From Gammaproteobacteria bacterium (GTDB taxonomy: Bacteria; Pseudomonadota; Gammaproteobacteria; Steroidobacterales; Steroidobacteraceae): DNA of 49,220 nt. The first letter of the stretch is position 1. Every line of letters begins with the position of its first letter. Under the pieces are notes generated by a model, which saw only the letters and a list, made by a program, of their open reading frames with translations, made no database searches and had not been told where the DNA came from. Location of the stretch: contig JAJFKF010000125.1 in assembly GCA_021773365.1 (NCBI GenBank), positions 1-49,220 of the forward strand, given 5' to 3'. Positions 7,981 to 15,592 of the stretch are shown here, piece by piece. A program made the position numbers and the translations under genes.

Positions 7981-8190
7981 CAGTCCGCGCGCCAGGTCAA
8001 AGCACCTGTCACGCGGACTGCAACGCCATCGCTGCCGCGCGGCTTCGGCGGAGATCATCGCCGGGAAAATCCGCGCCAGCGCGCAAAGCCGCACTGTCAC
8101 GGATTTTCCATTGAACCACCGTCAGCGGCTTCGGTGAGGGCGACAGGGAAGGTTTGGCGGGGGTGAGGTCCGGGCAATTTCGCCCGCCTC
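7981..8190 (+). ncRNA. structured leader, candidate radC RNA motif (copy B)
   Basis: This has the same architecture as copy A. Hairpin one is CAGTCCGCG/CGCGGACTG (7981-7989 with 8012-8020), with internal loop CGC/TCA and inner stem CAGGT/ACCTG. Hairpin two is AAAATCCG/CGGATTTT (8066-8073 with 8100-8107), with the same internal loop. Hairpin three is GAGG...CCTC (8165-8190). The stems differ in sequence from copy A but keep pairing, while the loop bases CGC, TCA and the segment GAGGTCCGGGCAATT are conserved. It directly precedes the RadC-like gene, the gene after which the published motif was named. Transcription and function here are inferred. Confidence 0.75.
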
Positions 8191-8207
8191 GCACACGGAG
8201 AGACGCC

Positions 8208-8687
8208 ATGACGACATTCTACGTCCGAGAGAACGAAGGCTACCGCCAAGCCGCCCCGCAGGAGATTTTGACGCGCGCGCAGAGACTGATTGCGCAACGC
8301 TTCCGCGCCGGTTGTCCGGTGCTGGAGTGTCCCGAGCGCGTGCAGGAATTCCTGAGGCTGCGCCTTGCGCCGCTCGATTACGAAGTATTCGCGATTCTCT
8401 TCCTCGATGTCCGCCATCGGCTGATCGAATACGTTGAACTTTTTCGCGGCACCATCGGCCATGCGCAGGTTCACTCGCGCGAAGTCATCAAGGAAACGCT
8501 CGCCCGGAATGCCGAAAGCGTCGTTTTTGTCCACAACCACCCCTCCGGCGTGGCGGAACCTTCTCAGGCCGACGAGTTGATTACCCGGAAGTTGAAGGAA
8601 GCGCTGGCGTTGATTGACGTGCGGGTGCTCGATCACCTGATTGTGGGCGACACCGTTTTTTCCTTCGCCTCTCGCGGCCTTCTGTGA
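8208..8687 (+). CDS. RadC-like JAMM-domain protein
   Basis: The start at ATG 8208 follows the structured leader and GGAG, giving 159 residues. The JAMM/MPN+ metal motif is visible: Glu59 in DYEVF, His109 and His111 in VFVHNHPSG, and Asp122 in PSQADE. FLDVRHRLIEYVELFRG is the conserved strand pair of the RadC family. Short RadC-like proteins of this length are common in conjugative elements and phages, where they lack the N-terminal helix-hairpin-helix of chromosomal RadC. The motif suggests a metallohydrolase; no DNA-repair role has been firmly shown for the family. The SprT-like gene starts ten bases after its stop, so the two form an operon. Confidence 0.92.
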   Translation: MTTFYVRENEGYRQAAPQEILTRAQRLIAQRFRAGCPVLECPERVQEFLRLRLAPLDYEVFAILFLDVRHRLIEYVELFRGTIGHAQVHSREVIKETLARNAESVVFVHNHPSGVAEPSQADELITRKLKEALALIDVRVLDHLIVGDTVFSFASRGLL

Positions 8688-8697
8688 GGGAGGCCAC

Positions 8698-9366
8698 ATG
8701 GAAACGTTGACCACACGAGAGGCATGGCTGCTGTATTTCGCGGCCCGGTATATCTGGCCACGGATCGAAGCGGCCGGAGGGGCGAAGCCCGAGCGGTACA
8801 GGGTGAGCGTGGGGTTCCCAAAGGGAAGGCGCGGCTCAAAAGGACACGCCATCGGGCAATGCTGGGCCCGGGAGGCAAGCTCCGATTCCACTTACGAGGT
8901 TTTCATCTCCCCGGAACTGTCCGCCTTCGACGCCGTGGCGACGCTAGCGCACGAGCTGACCCACATAGGGGCGGGGCTTAAGTGCGGCCACGGCGGACCG
9001 TTCCGAAGGATCGCCGTCCAGATCGGCCTCACAGGTTCCATGCGGGCCACCGTGCCGGGACCCGAGCTGGCGGCGCAGATCGCGGAATGGATCACCGCCG
9101 AGCCGCTGTATCCGCACGCGCCACTGGCAGCGCTGATGCCGGGGGCGAAACCCGGTTCGCGGCTGCTCAAGGCGAGCTGCGAGGCGTGCGGCTACACCGT
9201 GCGGCTGGCCCGGCAATGGCTGGATGTTGCCGTGCCTCTCTGCCCCGATCCGGCCTGTGACCGCTATCAGGAGTCGATGGAGAGCCCGACGGCGGATGCG
9301 TTTAAACGGTCCCTGCCAGAACGTAATCTGGAGCCGCATGTGGGGTTGAGTATCCGAAAGACCTGA
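8698..9366 (+). CDS. SprT-like zinc metallopeptidase-fold protein
   Basis: The ATG at 8698 has GAGGGAGG upstream and gives 222 residues. The active-site motif is HELTH at residues 85-89, with a probable third zinc ligand His98 in KCGHGGPF. A C-terminal four-cysteine zinc ribbon uses Cys161, Cys164, Cys182 and Cys187. This is the SprT-like domain arrangement, in eukaryotes used by Spartan-type proteases that cut DNA-crosslinked proteins. In mobile elements the substrate is unknown. The gene is co-transcribed with the RadC-like gene, and both are part of the conserved backbone of such elements. Confidence 0.85.
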   Translation: METLTTREAWLLYFAARYIWPRIEAAGGAKPERYRVSVGFPKGRRGSKGHAIGQCWAREASSDSTYEVFISPELSAFDAVATLAHELTHIGAGLKCGHGGPFRRIAVQIGLTGSMRATVPGPELAAQIAEWITAEPLYPHAPLAALMPGAKPGSRLLKASCEACGYTVRLARQWLDVAVPLCPDPACDRYQESMESPTADAFKRSLPERNLEPHVGLSIRKT

Positions 9367-9591
9367 GGCCTCGAGGTGAAGAGAATGGGCCGCAGGAGGC
9401 GTCACGGGCAGCCGTGGCGCCTGATCGCGGGCGTGGGGTCACTGAGCGCGGTCGGCCGGTTGGGGAGCGTCGAGGTCTGCTGGCGGCGAGTACGTGGCGC
9501 GGAATTTTTTCGTGGTTTGTCGAGGTTTCTGCCATAAGTTCCAGTACATGCAGGATCGCCTTTGGCTTACGTTTGGGGCCAAATAGGTCCC
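9367..9591. other. candidate transfer-origin region upstream of mobC
   Basis: This 225-bp non-coding gap lies directly upstream of the MobC/relaxase pair, where origins of transfer usually sit. It contains a hairpin pairing 9398-9407 with 9412-9421 (one G-T pair, four-base loop). Two related GTCGAGGT copies occur in the middle of the gap (9467-9474 and 9516-9525 region). No nick-site sequence can be recognised by eye, so the call rests on position and the hairpin. Confidence 0.4.
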
Positions 9592-10179
9592 ATGAGTTGC
9601 ACGGAAGTTTTGAAGACCAGAGTTACCTCGGAGATCAAACTCCAGGCGAAAAAGATTGCGGATCGCGAACTCTTGTCGGAGGCGGCGTGGCTTAAGCGCT
9701 TGGTAGTTCGGGAGGTCCATGTATGCCAAGGGGCAACTATCGCGGGACGTGAGCCATGCCAGACTGGAGGCGTTCGCCGGCATGGTCGGGAAGCACGCGA
9801 GAATCGCCGCTGCGGCAGACCTATGCTTGTGCGCTTGAAAGGGGAGGATAGGCTGCTGTTGGATGCTCGGGCGGCTGCGCGCGGCCTGCGTCCTGCTACC
9901 TATGTTTCGGCACTCACTCGATGCCATTTGCGGCGAGTGACACCCTTACCTAAAAAGGAATTTCTAGCCCTGAAGCGCAGCATCAGCGAGCTAGCCGCCA
10001 TCGGGCGCGACCTCAACCAGATCGCTAGGGCTGCGAGCGAGGGAGGGAGGCTACCGACCTCCGCACGGGAGGAGTTTCGGGCAATGCTGAAAGTCTGCGA
10101 GGCCCTGCGGGACAACACTAAGGCGCTGTTAAAGACGAACGAAGCGAGCTGGAGCAGCGGCTATGTCGAAGACCTTTAA
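9592..10179 (+). CDS. MobC-type relaxosome accessory protein
   Basis: The ATG at 9592 gives 195 residues. The N-terminal ribbon-helix-helix-like segment (about 5-42) includes LKTRVTSEIKLQAKKIADRE and AAWLKRLVVRE. A second such segment lies near 78-110 (RPMLVRLKGEDRLLLDARAA and RPATYVSAL). The C-terminal MobC helix region (about 120-185) has LKRSISELAAIGRDLNQIAR, the family hallmark. MobC proteins bind the transfer origin and help the relaxase open it. The linker at about 45-75 is Arg/Cys/Gly-rich and low in quality. The relaxase start overlaps the end of this gene by 17 bases, indicating coupled translation. Confidence 0.85.
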   Translation: MSCTEVLKTRVTSEIKLQAKKIADRELLSEAAWLKRLVVREVHVCQGATIAGREPCQTGGVRRHGREARENRRCGRPMLVRLKGEDRLLLDARAAARGLRPATYVSALTRCHLRRVTPLPKKEFLALKRSISELAAIGRDLNQIARAASEGGRLPTSAREEFRAMLKVCEALRDNTKALLKTNEASWSSGYVEDL

Positions 10180-11167
10180 ACTCCCCGCGGAACAGCGCCC
10201 GCTGTTCGACCTCGTGAGCTATGCGCGCGGAGGGCCGCGTGAGAATGGCGGCCGGTTTACTCAAGCTCAAATAGACCAAATCCGAAGGACCGTACAGCAT
10301 GCGCCGGAGGTTGTCGTGAAGGTGCTGCCCAAGTCTGCCACCACCCTGAAGTCGGCGGCCAAGCACATCGACTACATCAGTCGCGATGGAGAAGTGGAAC
10401 TCGAAACCGACGATGGGCAGCGGTTATCGGGCCTCGATGGCAAGGCCCTGATGGAAGAGTGGGATCTCGATCTCGATGAGGTTCGGCGGCAACCAGGTCT
10501 AGCCCCAACGGGACGCCGACAGCCGCCAAAACTCATCCACAAACTTGTCTTCTCGATGCCTGCAGGAACACCGCCGGATAAAGTCCTCTCCGCCGTTCGG
10601 AATTTCGCCCGCGAAGAATTCGCACTCCAGCATCGATACGTTTTGGGCCTGCATATTGATGAGGCCCATCCGCATGTCCACTTGGTTCTAAAAGCGGTGA
10701 GTGAACAGGGCATCCGATTGAATATCAGGAACGCCACACGCCGTCACTGGCGGGCAAGATTTGCCCAGCATCTCAGATTACTTGGAGTGCCGGCGAATGC
10801 CACCGAACGCGCAGTCCGAGGCCAAATCAAAAAGGCGAAGAAGGACGGCATCTATCGCGCAAGTCTGCGCGGTGCATCAATCCACATACGCACGCAAGCG
10901 GAGGCAATAGCATCCGAGCTGCTCCAGGGAAAGATTCGCTTCGACGCTGGCCAGCGAACGCTTATAAAAACGCGCAGAGCCGTGGAGGGCGGATGGCTAT
11001 CGCTTGTCAGTTTCCTCGCCAAAGATGGCCATCGTGATCTTGCCAACGACGTCAGGAGATTTGTCGAAACAATGCCCGTGTCTAAGACCGAGCGTGAACA
11101 AATCGCCACTGAACTATTAAGCAAGACGCAAGAGCAGAAGATTTGTGAGCAGCATCCGATCCGATGA
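10163..11167 (+). CDS. relaxase/mobilization nuclease
   Basis: The 334-residue protein carries the metal-binding histidine motif of relaxases around residues 164-173 (LHIDEAHPHVHLVLK), preceded by KLIHKLVFSMPAGT. HIDYISRDG near residue 68 contains a candidate nucleophilic tyrosine (Tyr71). Relaxases nick the transfer origin and remain bound to the 5' end. The protein is short and lacks a long C-terminal extension; the LPD7 protein at 16-1245 may be the separated accessory part. It overlaps mobC by 17 bases and meets the minus-strand cargo gene tail-to-tail 49 bases later. Expected MOB class: P-like, not certain. Confidence 0.88.
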   Translation: MSKTFKLPAEQRPLFDLVSYARGGPRENGGRFTQAQIDQIRRTVQHAPEVVVKVLPKSATTLKSAAKHIDYISRDGEVELETDDGQRLSGLDGKALMEEWDLDLDEVRRQPGLAPTGRRQPPKLIHKLVFSMPAGTPPDKVLSAVRNFAREEFALQHRYVLGLHIDEAHPHVHLVLKAVSEQGIRLNIRNATRRHWRARFAQHLRLLGVPANATERAVRGQIKKAKKDGIYRASLRGASIHIRTQAEAIASELLQGKIRFDAGQRTLIKTRRAVEGGWLSLVSFLAKDGHRDLANDVRRFVETMPVSKTEREQIATELLSKTQEQKICEQHPIR

Positions 11168-11216
11168 GATCGCCTTTGCAATTCTTGTGAAAATAAAGCC
11201 CATAATGGCACGAATG

Positions 11217-12116
11217 TCAGGTTACTCGCGAAGCGCGCTCCGTGACCTCTGGCAGGTCTGGTCTCTCGCTAAGTTGCTGCATGAAATCTTTGACAGAGAG
11301 TAATGGTGGTAGCTCGAATATCTTTGATCCAGGACTAACGTTCCGAGTTTCCTTCAAAAACTCTGAATAGTTACCTATCAGGTAAAACGATACTATCGCG
11401 CGGAGCGTTGATTGAATGAACTCAACCAATTTTGCGCGTTGCGCCAGTTTTGAATCGTCCATTGGCAGGCCGAGAAGGGCATATGGATTCGCTTTTGGCT
11501 GCGGATTAGATATCAAAACAGCAGGAGCATTCGGGAGCCCGGAGAGATATCTACTGCCATTTGGAACAAATGCAAGGCCGTGCTTGATACGGTTGTAGGC
11601 ATCTATGCCGTAGCGTTTTTGGTTTTCCTGGCAATCAACGATTATAAAACGGCACATTCGGCGTAAGGATTTGGCGCAGTCGATGCGTGGATGGTTCGTA
11701 TGCCAGTCCGCTGGAATCCATTCATCAAGGCCGATAGCTGCGTATAAATCATCGGGGGATTTTATTTTGAAATTATTAAACAGAGTCTCCAGTATTACCT
11801 TATCGGGTTTATATCGGAGAACTCCTTCGAGTGGGAACATCAACTCCTTTTTCCGAAAACGAATTAGTGCCGTGAGAATTGCACCCATGTCCTCGTAGGC
11901 CGCATACTCCTCACGATAAAGCCCAATGATAAAGAACCTCCTATGAATATCGTTGGGGTCTGCCTTCAACAAATCCTCTAAAGATTTTGCAATGTAATGA
12001 CGAAGCGTGCCGCTGAATAGTGCGTAATCCGTAAAGAAATGCGGATCAAATTGCCGATGAACTTCATTATGGGGTATCGGGGCCATAGATTTTTCCACTG
12101 AGGTGTCATGTGCCAT
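11217..12116 (-). CDS. unknown protein, last gene of toxin-headed operon
   Basis: The start is placed at ATG 12116, which overlaps the upstream gene by 11 bases. A longer frame to 12284 would overlap it by 179 bases and is unlikely. The 299-residue product is not recognised. It is predicted helical and A+T-rich in coding, with many Arg, Lys and Tyr. The string YNRIKHGLAF recalls the N..KHG strings of HEPN-like helical proteins, but the spacing does not match the standard catalytic motif, so this is only a hint. It ends the minus-strand run 15468-11217 and lies tail-to-tail with the relaxase gene. Confidence 0.6.
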   Translation of the reverse strand: MAHDTSVEKSMAPIPHNEVHRQFDPHFFTDYALFSGTLRHYIAKSLEDLLKADPNDIHRRFFIIGLYREEYAAYEDMGAILTALIRFRKKELMFPLEGVLRYKPDKVILETLFNNFKIKSPDDLYAAIGLDEWIPADWHTNHPRIDCAKSLRRMCRFIIVDCQENQKRYGIDAYNRIKHGLAFVPNGSRYLSGLPNAPAVLISNPQPKANPYALLGLPMDDSKLAQRAKLVEFIQSTLRAIVSFYLIGNYSEFLKETRNVSPGSKIFELPPLLSVKDFMQQLSERPDLPEVTERASRVT

Positions 12117-12963
12117 CTGATTTATAAGTTCTTGAATCACACGCGTCACACTGTGTCGATCGCGCGATGTAAACGCCGTGTGCAAAAAATGGGTCAGGAA
12201 TCTTTTTCGGGTGCCAGTGTGCTTGAATGTATTCAGATGAGAGATCAGAGCGAGGAATCCATACCAAGCCGTCGGCGCCACCACGGTCGGAGTTCAACGC
12301 CCGCTTTCCCCACTCCGCCAAAATGGACCGACAGGCAGCAGCGACCTGTGCCTCGGGTACGAGTGAGAACGGGATATCGACTTCAAAAATGGTGGGTATT
12401 CCGATCGTTCGAAGTCGAAGGCGAAAGTCCTCCAGGCTAAACCGCTGATCACATAAGCTGGCTGCGAGCGCAATAAGGTACTCGCTTCCCTGAATCAGGT
12501 AGTGACCGCACTCTTCAACGAGATATGTATCATCGCTGACAAAATAGATTTTTCCATTTTCATCGTGTCCCCGATGCGTCATTTGCTCAATGGCTGTCTC
12601 TAAGAGTGAGCCATCAATATCCGAGAAAAGTTGTCTGAATGTTTCTTCGATGATCCTCCTATTCTGTCCGAGCAATCCACGCTCATAATATGATCGGACG
12701 CTAACAGGACGACAACCGTGAAATCCTTTGGCTCGCGAATAGAACCCGAGAAACAGCTCCCGGAAATCCGTCTCGATGTCCGGGTCTGGTAACCAAGATA
12801 GATTGTCGGACCAACACCCGCTTGGTTTCGAGATTCGTAGCCGCCTTTTTAACGTTGAGTTCAGTAGACCGCCAGCGTAACGGTCAATATCTGAGAACCA
12901 GCGTTCCGGATCGCGCCAGTCGAGGACGTGAGAAATCGCCGTAATGTTTTGCGCTCTCCTCAA
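12106..12963 (-). CDS. unknown protein with ADP-ribosyltransferase-like sequence pattern
   Basis: The 285-residue product starts with TTG at 12963, preceded by AAGGAA; it lies 21 bases after the preceding gene. No family is recognised with confidence. The order of short motifs resembles the ART fold used by DarT-, KptA- and RES-type enzymes. AKGFHGCRPVSVRSYYERGL (about 78-97) looks like the H-G/T ... tyrosine ... GL element. KIYFVSDD (about 138-145) looks like the second strand. IFEVDIP (about 192-198) looks like the strand carrying the catalytic acidic residue. This is pattern reading, not a domain hit. If right, it would be an NAD-using toxin or RNA/DNA modifier within a defence-like operon. 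Confidence 0.6.
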   Translation of the reverse strand: MRRAQNITAISHVLDWRDPERWFSDIDRYAGGLLNSTLKRRLRISKPSGCWSDNLSWLPDPDIETDFRELFLGFYSRAKGFHGCRPVSVRSYYERGLLGQNRRIIEETFRQLFSDIDGSLLETAIEQMTHRGHDENGKIYFVSDDTYLVEECGHYLIQGSEYLIALAASLCDQRFSLEDFRLRLRTIGIPTIFEVDIPFSLVPEAQVAAACRSILAEWGKRALNSDRGGADGLVWIPRSDLSSEYIQAHWHPKKIPDPFFAHGVYIARSTQCDACDSRTYKSDGT

Positions 12964-12984
12964 GGGCTATTCCTTTGTTGTTCG

Positions 12985-13722
12985 CTATGGATACTCGAAC
13001 TTGAGCTGACCAAAGCCGAAATCAAACACCTTCACGCGCGCAAATCGTGATTGCGGCAAATAAGCGTTCACGCATCCGTCAATTAGGGCCCTCGCATTGG
13101 CGTAGGCATCAACCTCATCGTGAATGGAGTAGGCGAACAACTCGAGGGGTGACATCGTCCTGTAGGTCTTGTCCATGAGTTTGTCGCGGATCCTATCGAC
13201 CTGCATGGGTAGCACGTTGCCGGCCGATGGTGACGAAATGCGAGGCCCATTCACCACATGACCGCGATGGACCATCGCTCTATAAAGTCCGACCGGCAAG
13301 TTCATGGGATTGAAGAGTGGACCAGAAAATCTAGGCGGTTTTCGAAGCAACTCGTCTTGAATGATCTTCATGATCGCCGTTCGGTCGCGCAGGCCTGCAG
13401 CATTATCTATCGTTACGCTGAGGAACATATCGGCGCACTCGGTGCCCAATCGACTTTGATCCGGTGCTGAATGACCTGAGAGCGCTCGGAACCAAGTCTC
13501 CTTGGTTGCATTCATATTGCGCAGACGCGTGCGTGTCTCATTATCATCGAGTGCGACTAGTTCCACGGCCAGCGACCCCGTGTCTGCGACAACGCACTCA
13601 ATATCGGGTGCTGGCGGATTGTTCTGCCGAATGGAGCCGGCGACGATAGCCCGTCCCGTGAGGGGCATTAACGACTCAAAAATATGTCGCTCGATCTGCG
13701 CCTTTGTCAGCGTAGCTGCCAC
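12985..13722 (-). CDS. unknown protein, possible PD-(D/E)xK-like fold
   Basis: The product has 245 residues from a GTG start at 13722 with GAGG about a dozen bases upstream. The N-terminal part shows a helix with Glu16, then PAPDIEC (Asp40) and, after a turn, GSLAVELVAL (Glu54). This is the strand-turn-strand layout of restriction-endonuclease-like folds, but the usual lysine after the second acid is replaced by valine, so activity is doubtful. The rest is helical and unrecognised, ending in aromatic-rich FDFGFGQLKFEYP. It sits between the 80-residue gene (10 bases) and the ART-like gene (21 bases) in one operon. Confidence 0.6.
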   Translation of the reverse strand: MAATLTKAQIERHIFESLMPLTGRAIVAGSIRQNNPPAPDIECVVADTGSLAVELVALDDNETRTRLRNMNATKETWFRALSGHSAPDQSRLGTECADMFLSVTIDNAAGLRDRTAIMKIIQDELLRKPPRFSGPLFNPMNLPVGLYRAMVHRGHVVNGPRISSPSAGNVLPMQVDRIRDKLMDKTYRTMSPLELFAYSIHDEVDAYANARALIDGCVNAYLPQSRFARVKVFDFGFGQLKFEYP

Positions 13723-13732
13723 GCTTTCAACC

Positions 13733-13975
13733 TCAAAGGATGGAGTCTTCGGTATACGAGTAACCTGTGTGCGTTCGCGTCTCGATGATAAGTTGCTCTT
13801 TAGTCACCCCCTTGTTTAATGGGCCATAGAATTTCACGTTGCGCCCGTGCTTTTGTGCTTCAGAGGCGCGATGGTTCCATGTTGTGTCATCGGTCATTGG
13901 CCCAACGACGGTAAAGACCTTCTTGTCCTCATCGAGAAGAGCAAGTAAGAAAGAAGAGGGTCCTCTATTTGCCAT
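13733..13975 (-). CDS. small protein of unknown function
   Basis: Eighty residues start at ATG 13975 with CAGGAG about ten bases upstream. The sequence is mixed and soluble (core KKVFTVVGPMTDDTTWNHRA, then KFYGPLNKGVTKEQLI). It looks like a compact alpha/beta domain. I do not recognise it. Tight spacing on both sides places it in the eight-gene minus-strand run. Confidence 0.6.
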   Translation of the reverse strand: MANRGPSSFLLALLDEDKKVFTVVGPMTDDTTWNHRASEAQKHGRNVKFYGPLNKGVTKEQLIIETRTHTGYSYTEDSIL

Positions 13976-14008
13976 GCTTCTGACTCCTGAAAAATGCTTT
14001 GTTGCTAA

Positions 14009-14224
14009 TCATAACGCCGGATCTTTTGGATTTGCCGGAAGGAGTAACAAAAATTGTCTGTCAGGGTAGCGCGATTCGAGGGCAGTGCGCAGCTGTGGCA
14101 CGACTTTGTTGATGGTGGAGATTGCGTCCGGAATATCGGAGGCCAAACCATCCGTCAGTTCTTGGAGCCGCCGCTTGAATGCTGCTGCGTTGCTGCCGGA
14201 AATAATCGCTTCTTCGCCGCGCAC
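14009..14224 (-). CDS. small helical protein of unknown function
   Basis: Seventy-one residues from a GTG start at 14224, three bases after the stop of the membrane-anchored gene upstream. The sequence is mostly helical (AAFKRRLQELTDGLASDI, then VVPQLRTALESRY) and ends in Leu-rich FLLLLPANPKDPAL. It may form a complex with its neighbours. No family is recognised; its status as a gene rests on the packing of the operon. Confidence 0.5.
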   Translation of the reverse strand: MRGEEAIISGSNAAAFKRRLQELTDGLASDIPDAISTINKVVPQLRTALESRYPDRQFLLLLPANPKDPAL

Positions 14225-14227
14225 GAA

Positions 14228-14755
14228 CTAAGCTGCGGGACCAATTTCGTGAAGGCGATAAGCGCAGTCCGTTCGATCATGAATCATTGCCATGATGGAG
14301 TCGATCAAAGTTTGCACATGCTCGATGTGACCAAGTACTTCCGCTGCACGGTCGCTTGGATTCTCGGTCTCCAGGAGGAAGTCATATTCAGCAACTTCCA
14401 CCCTCGGTAAACGCTGCGGGAAGCCCTGAAGTCCGCCTATCTCATTCCACTTTGGCATACGTCCAAGTCTCCTGGCGGGTTCGTCAAATAAAGTCTCTTT
14501 TATATCTTCCAAGATCGTGAGTAGCCGACCCAGCGTTGTTATCAATCGATTTGCCTTGCCGCACTCTTTGCTGATGCGTTCACGGACCCTAACCCGCTCT
14601 CCCTGACGCGCCAAGTAAAGCGATACGAAAACCGCGCCGAATGTTGCGACGCCGGCAAACCACACTCCAATTACTTCCCAAAAATGAAGGCAATATTCCG
14701 AGCACGCTGCACTTACTGGATCAAGCGCATGACGCCACCAATCGGACAATGGCAT
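14228..14755 (-). CDS. single-span membrane protein of unknown function
   Basis: The 175-residue product starts at ATG 14755 with AAGGGG seven bases upstream and begins 22 bases after the PemK-like toxin gene. One clear transmembrane helix lies near residues 27-49 (VIGVWFAGVATFGAVFVSLY). A basic segment and a helical cytoplasmic domain follow. Cytoplasmic proteins anchored by one N-terminal helix are frequent among accessory and defence genes, but this one is not recognised. It probably shares the promoter of the antitoxin-toxin pair. Confidence 0.6.
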   Translation of the reverse strand: MPLSDWWRHALDPVSAACSEYCLHFWEVIGVWFAGVATFGAVFVSLYLARQGERVRVRERISKECGKANRLITTLGRLLTILEDIKETLFDEPARRLGRMPKWNEIGGLQGFPQRLPRVEVAEYDFLLETENPSDRAAEVLGHIEHVQTLIDSIMAMIHDRTDCAYRLHEIGPAA

Positions 14756-14777
14756 TTGTAGTCCCCTTAACGAAATA

Positions 14778-15203
14778 TCATTCAGTTCTGGTCACAGTTT
14801 TTAGCTGCCTATCGCGGGCGTGTTTCTTAACCTGATCGAGCACGAGACGCATCAGCTTTTCTGGCAAGTACCCGTAAAGATATTCACCGGAAGCCGTGGG
14901 TCTGATGTCTGGTCCCGGCCAAGCGAACTGATTGAGTTCGGTGGTGATGATCCAAGACCGTTCGATATCCAGTCCGAGACGCCGCTTGGTGGCTGGCGGA
15001 ATTTCGATGCCATTTTCGTCTTTGAGCGGCGGGGTATGCGTAATAGGGAGGACATACGCGACGGTGTTACCGCCCTTCGCCACACGCGTTAGCACGATGC
15101 CGCAAGGACGATCTTTGGTGCCATCCTCACGCCCCACGCGCGCTTCGTTCCACCACAAATAGGCGTAACGAATGACCTGACCCGATTGGGGAGGAAGTGC
15201 CAT
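14778..15203 (-). CDS. PemK/MazF-like toxin
   Basis: The 141-residue product has GQVIRYAYLWWNEA at the N-terminus, KDRPCGIVLTRV, YVLPITHTPP and a C-terminal GYLPEKLMRLVLDQV. These are the conserved strands of the larger PemK-like growth inhibitor family. Members are mostly mRNA endoribonucleases. The gene starts ten bases after the antitoxin stop, the usual antitoxin-first order. Five further genes follow closely on the same strand, so the pair may drive or auto-regulate the whole block. Confidence 0.82.
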   Translation of the reverse strand: MALPPQSGQVIRYAYLWWNEARVGREDGTKDRPCGIVLTRVAKGGNTVAYVLPITHTPPLKDENGIEIPPATKRRLGLDIERSWIITTELNQFAWPGPDIRPTASGEYLYGYLPEKLMRLVLDQVKKHARDRQLKTVTRTE

Positions 15204-15213
15204 CCGCTGGCGA

Positions 15214-15468
15214 TTAAGTCATTTCGTGGTTGTAGCGAGCGGCCTCAGCCGGAATTTCCACAGCATCCAGCGCGGCAAGATCTTCGTCGGTGAGTTCGGA
15301 AACGTGCATCGCGCGCCGATCTAAACTCCGTAGACGCTGATATTCCTCGGCCGAGAGCAGTACAACATCGTCGCGACCATGACTCGTCACGATGACCGCT
15401 TCACGGTGGGCGATGCCTCGTAAACGGCCAAATTCGCGCTGAAATTCGCTGGCAGGTACTCGCGTCAT
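15214..15468 (-). CDS. Phd/YefM-family antitoxin
   Basis: ATG at 15468 is preferred because GGAGG lies eight bases upstream; an earlier TTG would overlap that site. The 84-residue protein begins MTRVPASEFQREFGRLR, followed by AVIVTSHGRDDVVLLSAEEY, the typical N-terminal DNA-binding fold of Phd/YefM. The acidic C-terminus (ELTDEDLAALDAVEIPAEA) would wrap the toxin. The family represses its own operon and neutralises the toxin. The partner here is PemK-like rather than RelE-like or Doc-like, a mixed pairing that does occur. Confidence 0.88.
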   Translation of the reverse strand: MTRVPASEFQREFGRLRGIAHREAVIVTSHGRDDVVLLSAEEYQRLRSLDRRAMHVSELTDEDLAALDAVEIPAEAARYNHEMT

Positions 15469-15494
15469 AGGTGCCTCCAAGAGCAGGTTTCCGC

Positions 15495-15522
15495 ATTATA
15501 CTAAAAATACGAAAGTTGTGAA
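15495..15522 (-). promoter_or_regulatory. candidate promoter of the antitoxin-headed operon
   Basis: Read on the minus strand there is TTCACA (15522-15517), a 16-base spacer and a consensus TATAAT (15500-15495). It ends 26 bases before the antitoxin start. It lies back to back with the promoter of the 1369-residue gene. Confidence 0.6.
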
Positions 15523-15542
15523 TAATCCAGATTAGTGGCGTA

Positions 15543-15571
15543 TTGCGTAACGATACACGATACGGTGTAAT
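15543..15571 (+). promoter_or_regulatory. candidate promoter of the HigA-like/nuclease-like gene
   Basis: TTGCGT (15543-15548), 17 bases, then TGTAAT (15566-15571). The transcript would start just before the ribosome binding site GGAGG at 15581-15585. Nearby repeats (GATAC twice between 15552 and 15564) could be operator half-sites for the HigA-like domain, which is inference. Confidence 0.5.
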
Positions 15572-15592
15572 AGGGACATAGGAGGCTACACC

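Noticed and set aside
9719-9840. Separate small gene inside mobC in another frame
   Set aside because: About 40 codons, fully inside the MobC frame, which continues with family motifs on both sides; no convincing ribosome binding site.
11217-12284. Longer start for the last gene of the minus-strand operon
   Set aside because: It would overlap the preceding gene by 179 bases; ATG 12116 gives a short overlap typical of the operon.
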